Assembly: GCF_901000735.1 (NCBI RefSeq)
Contig: NC_081547.1
Coordinates: 18,848,838 to 18,912,837, forward strand
DNA length: 64,000 nt
Source of the DNA: Corylus avellana
Taxonomy: Eukaryota; Streptophyta; Magnoliopsida; Fagales; Betulaceae
Direction: 5' to 3'
The position numbers and the translations under genes were made by a program. Below the pieces are notes generated by a model, which worked only from the letters and a program-made list of their open reading frames with translations, was not told where the DNA came from and ran no database searches. Shown one piece after another: positions 24,443 through 36,112 of the stretch. The first letter of the stretch is position 1; every line of letters starts with the position of its first letter.

Positions 24443-25047
24443 ATGAGGATTGTTCTCAGGCTCCAACACTTTGCATTGCCTTGTTGGATAATTCAAGCAG
24501 CAAATTTGGTAATTGAATGGTCTGACTTGTAATAGTATTAGAACATCTTACAAATTATATTCGAGAAAATACTGATGGGCATCCTCTTTCACAAACAGGG
24601 ACAATTTGAAAAGTCTGTGAATAAGAAGTTTGAAGATGTTTTTGAATCCATGTTTCATAGTCCTTATGAAGAAACCAAAGGTATGAAACTGCACCACTGG
24701 AGTGAATTACGTAAGGACTCAATTGCAGTTTAAAATTTCTTTCTAGGGTAATCCGGATAACTTATTGTTGTTTAATCGTTATCTGAAAGAAATGTTTGTG
24801 GAGCTTTTGAAGTGAATACAAACAACTTGCACATTTGTTCTCGTAATTATAATCAGTTAATCAAATCGAAACTGATTTTTTTAAGTTTGTGGATGTTTTG
24901 TGACTTTTATTTGTAGCAATGGCAAGGAAAATCTGGAGAAGTGAGTTTGCAGCAGCCTGGGATCACAGAACATTGATGAATGAGACATTTCAAAAGTCTC
25001 TCAGAACGATGGAGAACATCATTAAATATCTGAATCCTTTTTTATGA
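24443..25047 (+). CDS. Unidentified three-exon reading frame (92 residues)
   Basis: Exons 24443-24508, 24599-24680 and 24917-25047 join in frame across two GT-AG introns (donors TTG/GTAATT and AAAG/GTATGA; acceptors AAACAG/GG and TTGTAG/CA) and end at a TGA. The product begins MRIVLRLQHFALPCWIIQAA and has a charged, Lys/Glu-rich second half with ARKIWRSEFAAAWDHRT. No known domain is recognised. An acceptor at 24435 just before the first ATG hints that this may instead be the 3' end of a longer transcript with upstream exons, or a decayed gene tail. The clean splice phases argue against chance, but expression is unproven. Confidence 0.35.
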
Positions 25048-26031
25048 CAAAACTTTTGTGTATGCTCATTAAATTAAATTGGATTAACCTCTAGAGAAAT
25101 AGTATGAATATAACACAGCGATCAACCAAAGTTTTTCTTACTGAATTTTGATCTTTAATGAGGGACGGATTTGAGTGGCTACTAAATTAAATCTTTACGA
25201 AAGCTTTTCTACTCATCCAAACATGAAGGGGGGACTTGTTTGGGTATCGATGTTCACCTTAATGCATGAAAAAGTCCAAAACTACCATTATTGCTTTTTT
25301 GGCATAGTGGAAAATGGTGGAAGGAGACTGCATTATGAAAGATGATGGAGCCTTACAAGCAGGTGATGCCTTGGAAAAGTAAAAGTGCAAGACGTGTGCT
25401 TATATCTAAAGACCAAGAACGCAATGAACTTTAACCTTTGGTGGACCAGATGATACTTCACTTTTAAGACGAGCAATTCTAAATATTTATCTCCTATTCC
25501 TATTCCTATTCAACTGATGTGATATTTATCTCCTATTCTTATTCCTATTCAACTGATGTGATAGTATCTATTAGTTATTGGATCAATCTTTTATTAAAAT
25601 GGAGAAAAATTCATAGGTAGATAGTATCTGGAACGGGAGATAGTAGAAAGAACAGAACAGAACAAATTTAATAAACATCATGGAACTTATGGAGGAAAAA
25701 GTCAGTGGCAACAGAGAAGTTATCATGTATCTACCATTCACCTGCATAGGAATTGACATTAATATAGGAAATTGATGTAGAAAATATAGATTATTAGCCA
25801 GAAAGAAAAGAATAAAATGCCTACAAGCAACAAACTGAACAAACAGGAAACAGCAGGAATGATCCACTTAATTTTGTCATTTCTTCTATTATTAAGGAAT
25901 TCAACATCTCCAGCAATATTACTGCCTCATAAGATAAAAATCAGAGGCAAAAGGCCTCCAGTGCTATACAACAGCAGGTAGCAGTCAAAATGCTAATTAA
26001 CATTACAGAAAGATAACTATGTCTCAATACA
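25048..26031. other. Spacer between convergent genes, with a 39-bp tandem repeat
   Basis: Two near-identical 39-bp units containing CCTATTCAACTGATGTGATA lie at about 25485-25562. The right part should hold the 3' UTR of the trihelix gene, transcribed from the other strand. No other gene is seen. Confidence 0.45.
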
Positions 26032-27216
26032 TCAGGCACTAGCATTCTCAGCAGAGACATCATTCTCCTCGTCATCACCGTGCCGTATTTTCGATATCTC
26101 AGCCTGCGCTCTCTCCAGAATCCGCCTCTTCTGCATCTCTAAGTCCCTATGAAAATCCATTCGCATCTTCTCTAGCTCCACCATCTGCTGCCTTTTACTA
26201 TTCTCAATCTTCTCATATATCTCGCTGAATTTGTGAATGGAATCAGCAAGCAATCCAAAGGAAGACCCCTCATCACTGACCCTTCCAAGCTTCCTCTTTT
26301 TGGGTGGAAGTCCATCCGAATCATCCTCCTCACCATCAGTAGATTCTGAATTCCCAGGACTATCCTTCATTTCTTCCAAACCATTTGCACGGTTCACATA
26401 AACCCTAGGATTCATGAATACATACTCCCCTGAGTCCAAACCACAAGAGAGGCCTGCTGGCTGGGGGGGTGAAGATAGCAACATATCCATCTTCTTAAAA
26501 TAGACCCATTTGCTAGTGCCGGAACCTGTTTCCGTCATCTTCATCTTCTCCTTTTTGTACTTCTTCTTCAGTGTATCCAATCGATTCCTACATTGAGTAT
26601 CCGTCCTTTCAATTTTTGAAATTTCTGAAACCTTCTCTGCAACTTCTTGCCATTCCTCAGACCGAAGACTCTTCCTCCCACGATTAAGAAACCGGTCAAC
26701 CCAGGCGTCTAGTAAAACAAATGTCTCACGCTCAGTCCAATCAGTTAGCGAATTCCGGCCACCAAGCGATGGTTTTGAAGCCAAGGGAACTAGGGCTGAA
26801 GCTGCAGCAGGTACTCGAGGAGCAAATTCGTAACTAGAAACCAAACTCTTCAACTTCCGCTTCTTCGGGTGCCTTTCCAAATCAACATCTTCAATCTTCC
26901 TACCATAACTCTTCTGCTTATCATCATCGTCATCATCATCGTCATCCTCATCTTCGTCATCGTCGTCATCTTCCAAATCTTTGTGCATATTACGGAAGCC
27001 ATTACCTTGATCATCATTCTCTTCCTCCTCCTCTCCCAATTCTTCATCTTCTTCATCCTCATCATCATCCACATCAACATATTGATTACCAACTGGCTGA
27101 GAATATGGAGCATTCCGAACTGAAAGTTTCTGACGACTTGAGGAACCATAACCCTGCTGGTGATTCACACCATACGGGTTTGAAGGGTACCTTGCATCAT
27201 CCTCAGTGTCATCCAT
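26032..27216 (-). CDS. Trihelix transcription factor, SIP1-like clade
   Basis: The single coding exon starts at Met 27216 (MDDTEDDARYPSNPYG), giving 394 residues. A Met nine codons upstream is open but its extension looks like untranslated sequence. The N-terminal third has two very acidic tracts (about 47-68 and 82-99). A basic nuclear-localisation-like PKKRKLK is at 118-124. The trihelix (MYB/SANT-like) domain spans about 152-248, with DWTERETFVLLDAWVDRFL, EEWQEVAEKVSE, the CRNRLDTLKKKYKKEK helix and the KWVYFKKMDMLL end. A second basic PPKKRKL and a C-terminal coiled coil (about residues 330-380) suggest nuclear import and dimerisation. This layout fits SIP1-clade factors such as ASIL/ENAP relatives, which act as chromatin-linked regulators. 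The exact orthologue is not decided. Confidence 0.92.
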   Translation of the reverse strand: MDDTEDDARYPSNPYGVNHQQGYGSSSRQKLSVRNAPYSQPVGNQYVDVDDDEDEEDEELGEEEEENDDQGNGFRNMHKDLEDDDDDEDEDDDDDDDDDKQKSYGRKIEDVDLERHPKKRKLKSLVSSYEFAPRVPAAASALVPLASKPSLGGRNSLTDWTERETFVLLDAWVDRFLNRGRKSLRSEEWQEVAEKVSEISKIERTDTQCRNRLDTLKKKYKKEKMKMTETGSGTSKWVYFKKMDMLLSSPPQPAGLSCGLDSGEYVFMNPRVYVNRANGLEEMKDSPGNSESTDGEEDDSDGLPPKKRKLGRVSDEGSSFGLLADSIHKFSEIYEKIENSKRQQMVELEKMRMDFHRDLEMQKRRILERAQAEISKIRHGDDEENDVSAENASA

Positions 27217-28020
27217 TTGAGCACAATTAAAGATCAACCACAAATGATACCCAGAAAAACACCACTCTCAAGAACCTTAATTTCTAGCCCCAAACCACCA
27301 AATACCACCTTTTTAACAGAATCAAACTCCGAAAAGAAAAAAACCCATTATTTGATCCGAATAACACCCTGTTTTCTACTTGCAATCACCAATTTCCCCT
27401 TCTTAGAATTAGATTCCCTAAAAATCAAAATATATCCTATCTTTGACTTTGTCTATTAAAAAAGATGAAAATAGAACCTAATAATCGGTTCACAACACCA
27501 ATACCATTTATTTGAATCAACTTCTAAAAGCAGCAAAACCCATGAATCTTGCTCTAGAAACCCTAATTTTGGACTTCAGTTATGATAAATCTCCACCAAC
27601 AATCATATTTGAATATTAAAACTAAAAAATATTGAATCTTCAAAAAACCAATCTTTTCTTCGTTCCAGCAACCAATTCATCCTGTTCAATAAATTCAAAT
27701 TTCAACAAGGGAAAATAAATTCCGCAATTCAATTATCTTAAAAACAACAAGCCCCAATCTTTAAGCTCAAAGCGAACTATTAAGGAGAATAAAACCCATG
27801 ATTCTTACCTCAAGGAGCAAACTTTCCAGACTATAAAGAACTCAAAATCGTACACCGCAACTCATGATTTTTGAAAAATCCTAATATCAAAATTTTGGGT
27901 GAAATTGAAAGCAATTCCAAAGAAAATAGAAATGGGAAAGCATGGTGAGAAGAAGGTGGAAGAAGTAAACAATAGCAGTTGCTGCTAATGTACGCCGGGT
28001 GTGCTAACTTGTGAGGATGA
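27217..28020 (-). promoter_or_regulatory. 5' leader (with likely intron) and promoter of trihelix gene
   Basis: On the minus strand a strong donor TTGAG/GTAAGAAT lies at 27809/27808. An acceptor within about 27270-27300 would remove an AT-rich ~530-bp leader intron, a common arrangement in this family. Transcription would start around 27850-28000. The acceptor could not be fixed. Confidence 0.45.
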
Positions 28021-28345
28021 TTGTAGGTGAGGTTTACGTGGGTTTGGGCTACTTGGGCTACACCTAAGACTTTTAGGTACACCCTCATTTTGGACTTCTT
28101 CAATTTTATGTCAGACTTTATCCATCATCTATGTAAGGGCATCCAAAATACAGAGAGAGAAATGTTAATAAATCTCTTATATACCCACACAAAAAAAAAA
28201 AAAAATTCTCTTATATGATTACTACATAATTGAGATGATGTGATAATAAAAAGTAATATTTGAATCTCGAAAGACTTGTAAAAAAAAAAAAATTAAGTGT
28301 CGATTTTTACTGTTGCATTATTTCAATTGTATGACAACTGTATAA

Positions 28346-29323
28346 GTAGAGTTGACAATTCGTTGTTGGGTTCGTATTGAGTCGACTCATGGGTTAACTT
28401 GATATAAGTCAACTCGAACCTAAACCATTTAGTTTTACAAGTCAAACTCCTCAACACTAACACGAACCCCATTTAAATTAGCAAATGGCACAACACGACT
28501 TGCTAACCTATTTTATAAATAGGACGTGTGGGGTTGACCTGCCACAACCCAACTCGCATAACCCATTTAATAAATGAAAAATGCTGAAGGCCCAACTATT
28601 TTGCCTAACTTGGAGCCAACTTTTGTCTTATTTTTTAATTAAAAAAATAACAAAACAAAAAATAAAAAAAAATAAAAAAAAAAGTTTTTGAAACAATAAT
28701 TTTTATTTTGGTTATTCTTTTTTTTTTTGGTATTTTTTAAAAAAATAAAAACTGAAACTTTTTCCTTATTTTTTAATTTAAAAAAGAACAAATTAAAAAA
28801 TTAAAAAAGTTTCTGATTAAAAAATTGGTCATTATTATGAATAAAAATACAATTTTTATTTTTTAAAAAAATACCAAATAAAAGAAGGATCAAAATAAAA
28901 ATTATTACTTCAGAAACTTTTTTAATTTTTTATTTTGTTATTTTTTTAAAATTAAAAAATAAGAAAAAAGTTGGCCTTAAGTTGAGGCTGTATCATTCCT
29001 TTTAATAAATAGGTCATGTTGTGTTGATTTTAACACGATTTGTTTGACCCGTTTTGACCTATATATGAATTTAAAAGCAAAAAGGAAAAACGAATTTTAA
29101 TTTATATGAATTTATAAATTTTATATAAAAATTAATTTATATGAATTTTAGCCTTTAAATTTTTTTTTTTTTAGTTGTAAAAACAAAATCCAATTTAATT
29201 TATTTACATGGGTCACCCGTGAGTTAAACGAGCTTGACCCAAGATTAAACCATTTATTAAACATGTTAATTCGAGTTAGGTTTATGTCAAATTCACAGGT
29301 CATGTAAAAATTGCTAGTCCTAC
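28346..29323. mobile_element. hAT-like element interrupted by a MITE
   Basis: Left end GTAGAGTTGACAATT and right end, reversed, GTAGGACTAGCAATT are similar. The interior carries GTCAACTCGAACC, CGACTTGCTAACC and GGGTCACCCGTGAG segments typical of plant non-autonomous hAT-like repeats. A related fragment is at 53511-53720. No 8-bp duplication was found. Confidence 0.45.
28576..29000. mobile_element. Palindromic MITE, 425 bp, with 10-bp flanking duplication
   Basis: TTTAATAAAT flanks both sides (28566-28575 and 29001-29010). The arms share GCCAACTTTTGTCTTATTTT and its reverse complement, so the whole unit can fold back. It interrupts the hAT-like element at 28346-29323. A second copy of the family is at 51583. 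Confidence 0.75.
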
Positions 29324-29600
29324 TTATATCAGTCTATTAAGTAACATTTTTCCAAACAAATGTGCCCCATTCCAATTTTTTTCAACCATTTGAAAAATAT
29401 TTAATATATAAATATTTTATTCCCGGTGGTTGAACATTTCTTTTGGGTAACAATAAGACATAGGTAATCGCATTACATCATGATAATATTGTATTAGATG
29501 TATAGGTAAACCCTAAGTACTTGAAGTCTTGAACTAGGCTTCATCCGAACATTAGATTACTTAAGGGATTAATTTTGGTTTGATATCACAGTGCATTGGT

Positions 29601-31027
29601 AGTAAATACTTTTTTGCTTCATGTGGTTTAACAACTTTATTTTTTGACTCCTAAGTTTCCTTTTATATCATAGATGGTTAGGGGTTTCAACCCAATTGGT
29701 TATAACTGGGTACAAACAGGTAACCAAGAAACCGGTTAGAAAAAACCGGTAACCGGGTATATATATATATATTAATGACAATATGTTATAAAATATATTA
29801 TTTATTAAGTAACAATATATATTTAACATTATTTTCCATCTTTGTTGCTCATCTTCTTCATTCAAACAAAAACAAGCGTTCTCCAATAAGTTAGCCTAAT
29901 GCATTCTTTTATAGATGAGCAAACTTGAGGGTTGGTGCTCAAGTTTTTCCCACATTGCTAAGAAAGCACTAACTCTGAAGTTTGCTCATATATAAAAGAA
30001 TGCATTAGGCCAACTTAGTGGGACAAAGATGCTAATTGTTTATTAAAACAAATGGGCTAAAAATGGTTAAATTAATCTCAAACATTAGGCTCAATACCTA
30101 AAAGAAGCCCAAATGCCAAAATTTTAAAAGACCGATTACCCGGGCCGGTTAACTGGAACCGGCCGGTTATTGCATAACCGGTTAACCAAGTACCTGGTTA
30201 TCGGTTCCGGATGTTCAAAATTAATAACCAGGTACCCCGGTTTCGGTCACCGGTTTTGGCTAATAACCGGTAATCGGGACCAAGTTGACACCCCTACAAT
30301 TGGTATCTCGGTTATGGGGACGGATATGATACCTCCATCTAACTTACATTCAAAAATTGACGAAAAATCCACTTTAGCGCCCCTAAAAACTCGACATGTG
30401 TCCATATGCCTAATTAAAAATAAAATAATTAAATAATTTAAAAAAAAAATTAAAATGATTAAAAACATTAAAAAAATTAATTTAAATTAAAAAAAAATTA
30501 TAGCCAACCCATTTGGCAAAATGGGGTGGCTAAGGGGTGGCAGAACCACCCCCAAAGGCCAATCCTATTTTTTTTTTTTCATTGGCCTTCTGGGGTGGCC
30601 GACCTGGGGTGCCGAAGCCACCCTAAGCCAAACAGGGGTGGCTCAACAGCCTTGGGGGGTGGTTTTGGCCACCCCCATTTTGCAACTTGGGGTTGGCCGG
30701 CCACCCCATAAGGCAAAATGGGGGTGGCTGGCCACCTCCATTTTGCCAAATGGGGGTGGATTCCATTTTTTTTTTAAATTAAATTATTTTTTTTTTAATG
30801 TTTTTAATCATTTTAATTTTAAAATTTTTTTATTTTTTATTTTTAATTAGGTATATAGACACATGTCAAGTTTTTAGGGGCGTTGACGTGGATTTTCGTT
30901 AATTTTCGGACGGAGGTATCATTTCCGTCTTTATCCATAACCGAGGTACTAACTGTAATACAAAACGAAACCGAGGGAGCAAAAAATAAAGTTCTTAAAT
31001 CATAGTGGGCAAAAAAGCATTTAACCC
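29601..31027. mobile_element. Long palindromic element (Mutator-like), interrupted
   Basis: The left arm (29601-29679 then 30296-30500) and right arm (30770-31027) are reverse complements over about 280 bases; the GGTATCTCGGTTATGG block is mirrored near 30945. The core (30500-30770) is built of GGGGTGGC/GCCACCCC repeats. No transposase is present. The left arm is split by a hAT-like insertion. Terminal duplications could not be confirmed. Confidence 0.7.
29680..30295. mobile_element. hAT-like element nested in palindromic element
   Basis: Ends AGGGGTTTCAACCC and, reversed, AGGGGTGTCAACTTGG form TIRs. Both sub-terminal regions are rich in AACCGGTT-type motifs. Removing it restores continuity of the surrounding left arm relative to the right arm, which locates the insertion point. 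The 8-bp flanks are diverged. Confidence 0.65.
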
Positions 31028-31289
31028 TTAATTAAAATATAAATATTTTAACATTGTACGAGATTGTTAGGAACAAACATTATTTAAATTTTCTAAACCC
31101 AATGACTTGGCATTCCTAATAATGAGTAAAAAGCGAGCTATTGATTTATTTGGCATACAAATATGAAACATAAAACATGTGTTTAGTTCCTCTCAGGCAT
31201 TAGCCATTCGTTTTTTGGCTTCCTTGCTCAACGGACTATAAAACAATTCATGTTTTATAGGTGAAAAAAATCAAAAGATATAGTATAAT

Positions 31290-32790
31290 TCCACGACTTA
31301 GTAAGTAAGAATACATAAGGAGAACATGTTATCATATGGTGTACTCAACTGTTTGGTAAAAGGTTTATAAAATCACAGGAAGTAATATAAAATGGGTTCC
31401 TTTATTAAATCACAAGAATATCATAATGATGCATTATAGATATAGTTAGTATATGATATTTAAAGTGAACATATCATAGTTTAAATGGATATAGTCTACC
31501 TAAGCCTTTAACCCTTTCTTGGTAAAGCTGAAACTATATTGAGGCACCTATGGTACAACATTGATGCTTTGATGAAGCATGCATACCATTATCGCTAGTG
31601 GCCCTACCAAAGTTAAACCCCCGACTGATCCACAACATTAACAATGCCATCATTGTGACCACCACTCAAACATAGTTGTGAGTCTCCTATAAAACTATTG
31701 ATCTGAGGCTAAACAATAAACATAAATCCTTGGACCATAAGGTCAACCTTTATAATAGTAAGCCCATAATTGTTATTCGTATTTGAAATATCATGTCATA
31801 CGATGCAATTAATCATTGTCTTTTGCATGCTTGGATTTATAAAACCATATGATGCAACATTCATTTATGCATCACTTTTTCACATTATTCTAAAATATAT
31901 TTCATGTGAGTAATTAGCATGCACATTTTTACTATCCTAGTATCCCACATGGGTTAAATCTAATATTAACCATGTGTATATAAGCTCTTGGCACAATTTT
32001 CTTGCAAGCCAGTTTTCAAGGGTAATTTCTACCCAATATTTGTATCATTTAGTATCAGAGCTAGCCACTATATCAAGTATGATATTGGACACAATTCGTC
32101 GAGTATGGGACCGAATGAGTTGCGGCTTTGTGGTCGAGTCATAGAGAAGGCGACCTATATGTCAGATTAAAATGTCTTGGTACTATGTATAAGCATAGTA
32201 TTAAATCATTGAATATTGATAGATGAGTTGAGCTACGAAAAGAAAAAATGGCTACCATCAGGTGAGTGTCAATAGAGTGGGTTGCCGTGGACGTCGACTG
32301 CAGAGCGTGGTGTTATGTTACAATCCTAGTGTCCCTCATGGGTTACGTTAATATTAACCATGTGTATATAAGCTCTTGGGTACTCTTTCCTTGCAAGTCG
32401 GTTTTCAATTGTGAGTTCTACCCAAGCTTTGTATCACACGTTTCATACTTTAAATAATCATGCTTTAAAGAATCTTAATAACAAGTATCCATATGAGTTT
32501 TACTCACCTTGGTCTAAGGGAACTTCTAAGTAATCCTCCTGGTACTCACCAAACTCGAAATTTGTGAAAGGGTTGCTATTAGTCTCTATCTGAGCTTGAA
32601 ATACACTTAAACCTAGTTTTAGGCAAAAATAAAAAATAAAAATCATGTTGTCCGAGTATCGAACATTCGATGCAAGCATCGATTGATCGACAATCATGTC
32701 AACCATTCATTGGCATAGCTTTGGCATGGCAGAATACCCAATGCTACATGTGCATTGAGTGATCACATGTAGCATTGTAAGAACACATTT
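31290..32790 (-). mobile_element. Gypsy LTR fragment interrupted by a TRIM
   Basis: Segments 31290-31919 and 32437-32790 resemble, in minus orientation, the solo LTR at 14369 (CGACTTAGTAAGTAAG, the CCCGACTGA block, the TTTTACTCACCTTGG block). Ends are not defined. Confidence 0.45.
31920..32436 (+). mobile_element. TRIM (miniature LTR retrotransposon), 517 bp
   Basis: Two direct ~127-bp terminal repeats (31920-32047 and 32311-32436) share TCCTAGTATCCCACATGGG, TAATATTAACCATGTGTATA and CTTGCAAG blocks, with a TATATAAG box in each. Immediately after the first repeat is TTTAGTATCAGAGCTAGCC, a primer site close to the initiator-tRNA-Met complement TGGTATCAGAGC. The internal region is only 263 bp and non-coding. 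Size, primer site and layout match TRIM elements. No clear 5-bp duplication was found. Confidence 0.75.
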
Positions 32791-32979
32791 TCTTAAGAAT
32801 GAATCCAAGTCCTTTATTCAATGGATAAAAAAATTTCCCTTTAGATAGATTTTATGGATTGAACTATTCTCAGTCCTTGGTCAAGGCATTTTCATAAGTA
32901 CTATCAAAATACTTATGTACATGGTGAAAAAGGTTTTTACAAGTATGAGAATAATAAATAAAATTAGTTATTCAAGGAT

Positions 32980-33907
32980 AAAGAAGTATAGAATTAAAGT
33001 GACAATGTCTTTGACTTTAATTTTGGTACGGAAGATTTCATTGAATAATCAAATGTAAATATTAAGAAAGTCTAAGGAATTAATTGATTTATTCAAAAAT
33101 ATAAACTAGAGCGAAATTATAATTGTTTAGTGGAATCAATTATAATCAAATAGTGACTTGTGAAATTCAAGACAATTTGGAGCTTTTTTTTTTTTTTTCT
33201 TTTTTTTTTTTCCTTTGGGTCCTTCACCAAACTAATGTAAATTAACTAGGTCTTAATTTTTTATTTATTGGGCTGCTTGTTTTTATTAAAACATAAGTTA
33301 GATAGAAACAGTACTGCAAGAGAGGGAAACTGGGCTAGATAAAATTCAAACCCAATACTAGTGTAGGAGACACATGGGTAAGAGAGTAAATTCTTGGCCC
33401 CATGTGTCTCTTATCAAAGGACTAGAGGATAGGGTTTTCCCAACCCTAGCCTTCAACTCTTACTAGTCCCACATGGATTAGTTCTCCTACATCTCCTATT
33501 ATTAGAAGCTTATAAATAGAGAAGTTTGTAGCTCTTGAAAAATACATTACTGCTCCAATTCTTTAGTATTTATTGAGAACTAAATATTCTTGAGTATTCT
33601 CAAGAATAAGTTTTAGGTTTTGAATAGCAAATAAGTGCCTACGCTCTTAGTTATTCTTAGTTATTGGTGAGAAGATATGGAAGTCTCATAATCCTTGAGG
33701 TTACATGTGAGTTTAATTGTAGGAGAAAAAAGAAAAGTTTTGTCTAATAGCCAAAGAGTGGCCGAAATACCAAGTAAATTGTTGTTACTTTTGTAGTTTA
33801 TTTTAAAATACCATTGTTCTTCACATTTTGTTCCTAAATTTCGATCATGGCTTGAAAATTTTTATTTCCCACTCCGCAATTATGTTTTTGCACTAATATT
33901 CCCAACA
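32980..33907 (+). mobile_element. Candidate Copia 5' LTR
   Basis: A plus-strand TATAAATA box is at 33511-33518 and the segment ends in CACTAATATTCCCAACA at 33907, directly before a Copia gag remnant. The left boundary is arbitrary because no TGTTGGG start was found. Confidence 0.4.
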
Positions 33908-33979
33908 ACTCGTTCCAATCACAGCTCTATCATTTACTTTAAGCTTTCTTTTTGTGATAGGATTCAAAATCCTATTGCA

Positions 33980-34700
33980 TTAAAAATATTTAGCTTCACC
34001 TCAGCTTAAAACTCCATGGATTTCTTGCTGCATATAAGTTCAACAGGGACAAGAATGTCTCTCATGCATCCAACCAAGTTTTTGAGAGTGATGGTTCTCA
34101 ACTGCCAATCACTTATGAACAATGTCAGGAACTCTTGAATATGTTCAAGCCTTCATCTCCAGATATCACATCATCTACAATCAAGTATCTTCTACTTCTC
34201 AAGATCACTTGTTTGCTAATATGACAGGCAATCTCTCAATCACTTCTCAAATGTCTTGTCTAGATACAAACCATTTGATATTTGCATCTTCAACTTCCTT
34301 GTTTCAGAAAATTCCTATATCAAAATCTACTGATGAGCATAGATCAATGATACTGTAGTTATAGATCACATGACCTATTATATCTCTTTGTTCACTTCAA
34401 TCACTTATGTTACTTCAAAAATAGTAAAATTACCAAATGGATAGCATGCATCTGTCACTTACATTGAGACAGTTAAAATTTCAAAAACATTTATTTTGAC
34501 TAATATTCTTTGTATCCCTTCTTTTTCATTCAATTTGATATATGTTAGCAAGTTGATCACAACCATGCATTATTGTCTTATTTTCTTGTCCAACCATACA
34601 AGATGGATGACGATTGGAGTGGGTAAAGAGAAAGGAGGTCAATATCATTTGAATCAAAAATCCAATCTCTGCTTTACCTTTTAATTTTGTTGTGTGATGA
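33980..34700 (+). pseudogene. Copia gag-protease remnant
   Basis: Plus-strand frames encode pieces of a Copia polyprotein: the gag C-terminal region (LAAYKFNRDKNVSHA, then ITYEQCQELLNMFKP), the protease active-site neighbourhood near 34349 (DTVVIDHMT where intact elements have DTGATDHM), and the following VPSFSFNLISVSKL-like block (34505-34560, here IPSFSFNLIYVSKL). Frameshifts and stops separate the pieces, and integrase and reverse transcriptase are missing. The catalytic aspartate is retained but the glycine-alanine after it is lost. Confidence 0.7.
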
Positions 34701-35358
34701 CTTGGTTGGCTGACATTTATATATCTAATAATCCTTCTCTTATCATTCCAATTTTCAAATTCACATTTGAATATGTGGGGTCATTGTGGGTCTCATACAT
34801 GGGCTCACATATCCAATGGTGATTTCAAAAATTGGAAGAAAGGGAAAATCGGTCGAGGAAATGAATTATTTCTCATATAAAAAATATTGCTATAGATTTT
34901 ATATATAAAATAGAAGATTGAAAAGGAAAATCAAAAGGAAGAAAAAGTTACATCGTACGGTGGTGCAGGGCGTTTGATGGTGGGTAACCGATGGTGGTGT
35001 TGGGTGGTTTCAGGCGTTTGTCGGAATAGCCAAATTTCATTCGGTGGTGCCGCTTATAGACAATGGGTGGTGCTCTCATCTAATGATGGTGGTGTTGGTG
35101 GTATTGGTTGGTCGTCAGTGGCTACAATGGTTACTAATGGCGGAGGCCAAACTTGGGGGGGGAGGAAGGTCGCCTTTAGTGCAAGAGGGAAAATTTGGGG
35201 GAAAATAAAAACAATTCAGCCAAAACCCTACATGAACACAAGTTTCAAAATTTTTATTTTTTATTTTAAAAAAAAATAAAAAGTAGGATGACTTACCATG
35301 GTTAATTGACCATGCCAAGTTACCACCTTGCGGATGAATTACGGATAATTTGTTGGGA
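34701..35358. other. Unassigned spacer with GT-rich patch
   Basis: A GGTGG-rich stretch at 34950-35165 opens a plus-strand frame of about 100 codons, but its composition is repeat-like and no domain is visible. Confidence 0.3.
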
Positions 35359-35904
35359 TGTAGCATTACCCGATAAAACTTGGGTCCTAAGCACGGAAAC
35401 ATATCGTTTTCATTTCAAATGAAATGGAGATGAGACATTTAAGCAAAGTAATATAAAATTTAGGACAATATTTGTATTGACCCAAATAATTAATTAGGCT
35501 TAAGACAGCTTGATTAGAGGGTTAATTGGACTTTGGGTCACTAAGGATACCTAGAGGGGCATTTTTGAAATTTTAGGATTTTGGAGCTATAGCAGACAAA
35601 CGCTTGCGTGGGGGACCATAAGAGCGCTCGCCTGGCAACAGTACATGAGCCCTCGTGTGGGGACCAGGCCGAGCGCTCATTGACTTTTTGTTGACCGCTA
35701 GTTTTTGCCCGCGCGTGCCACTTGAAACTCAAAAACTCTTGGATGAACAATACATGAGCGCTCGACACTGTAGTACACAAGCGCTCGCCTTTCCAGATAT
35801 TTTTTGCAGCACCTCAGTTTTTTCCCTATTTAAACCCACACCCCTACGCTTTTAAACCTTCATTTCAACCTCTAAAAACATAGAGAAACTCTGTTGCTCT
35901 GATT

Positions 35905-36112
35905 CGTGTGTGTGTGTGTGTGTGGAAGGAGGTGTTCTTGGAGAGTTTGTTTGTTGAGGTTGTGTGTGTGTGTGTGTGTGGAAGGAGTTGCTCTTGGAGA
36001 GTTTGCTTGTTGAGGAGTTGTTCTTGGAGAGTTTGCTTGTTGAGGTTGTATGCCTGTGTGTGTGTGTGCGTGTGGAAGGAGGTGTTCTTGGAGAGTTTGC
36101 TTGTTGAAGTAA
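35905..36112 (+). repeat. (TG)n-containing minisatellite, ~55-bp units
   Basis: Three units, and one lacking the TG run, of a GT microsatellite followed by GGAAGGAGGTGTTCTTGGAG and GAGTTTGCTTGTTGAGG. It lies just downstream of the LTR's TATA box, in the transcribed leader. Confidence 0.8.

Noticed and set aside
26850..27149. ORFs opposite or in another frame of the trihelix gene
   Set aside because: Shadow frames of the acidic trinucleotide tract (Met/Lys or Ile runs).
30521..30850. Plus-strand ORFs of 61 and 109 codons
   Set aside because: They arise from the GGGGTGGC core of a palindromic transposable element.
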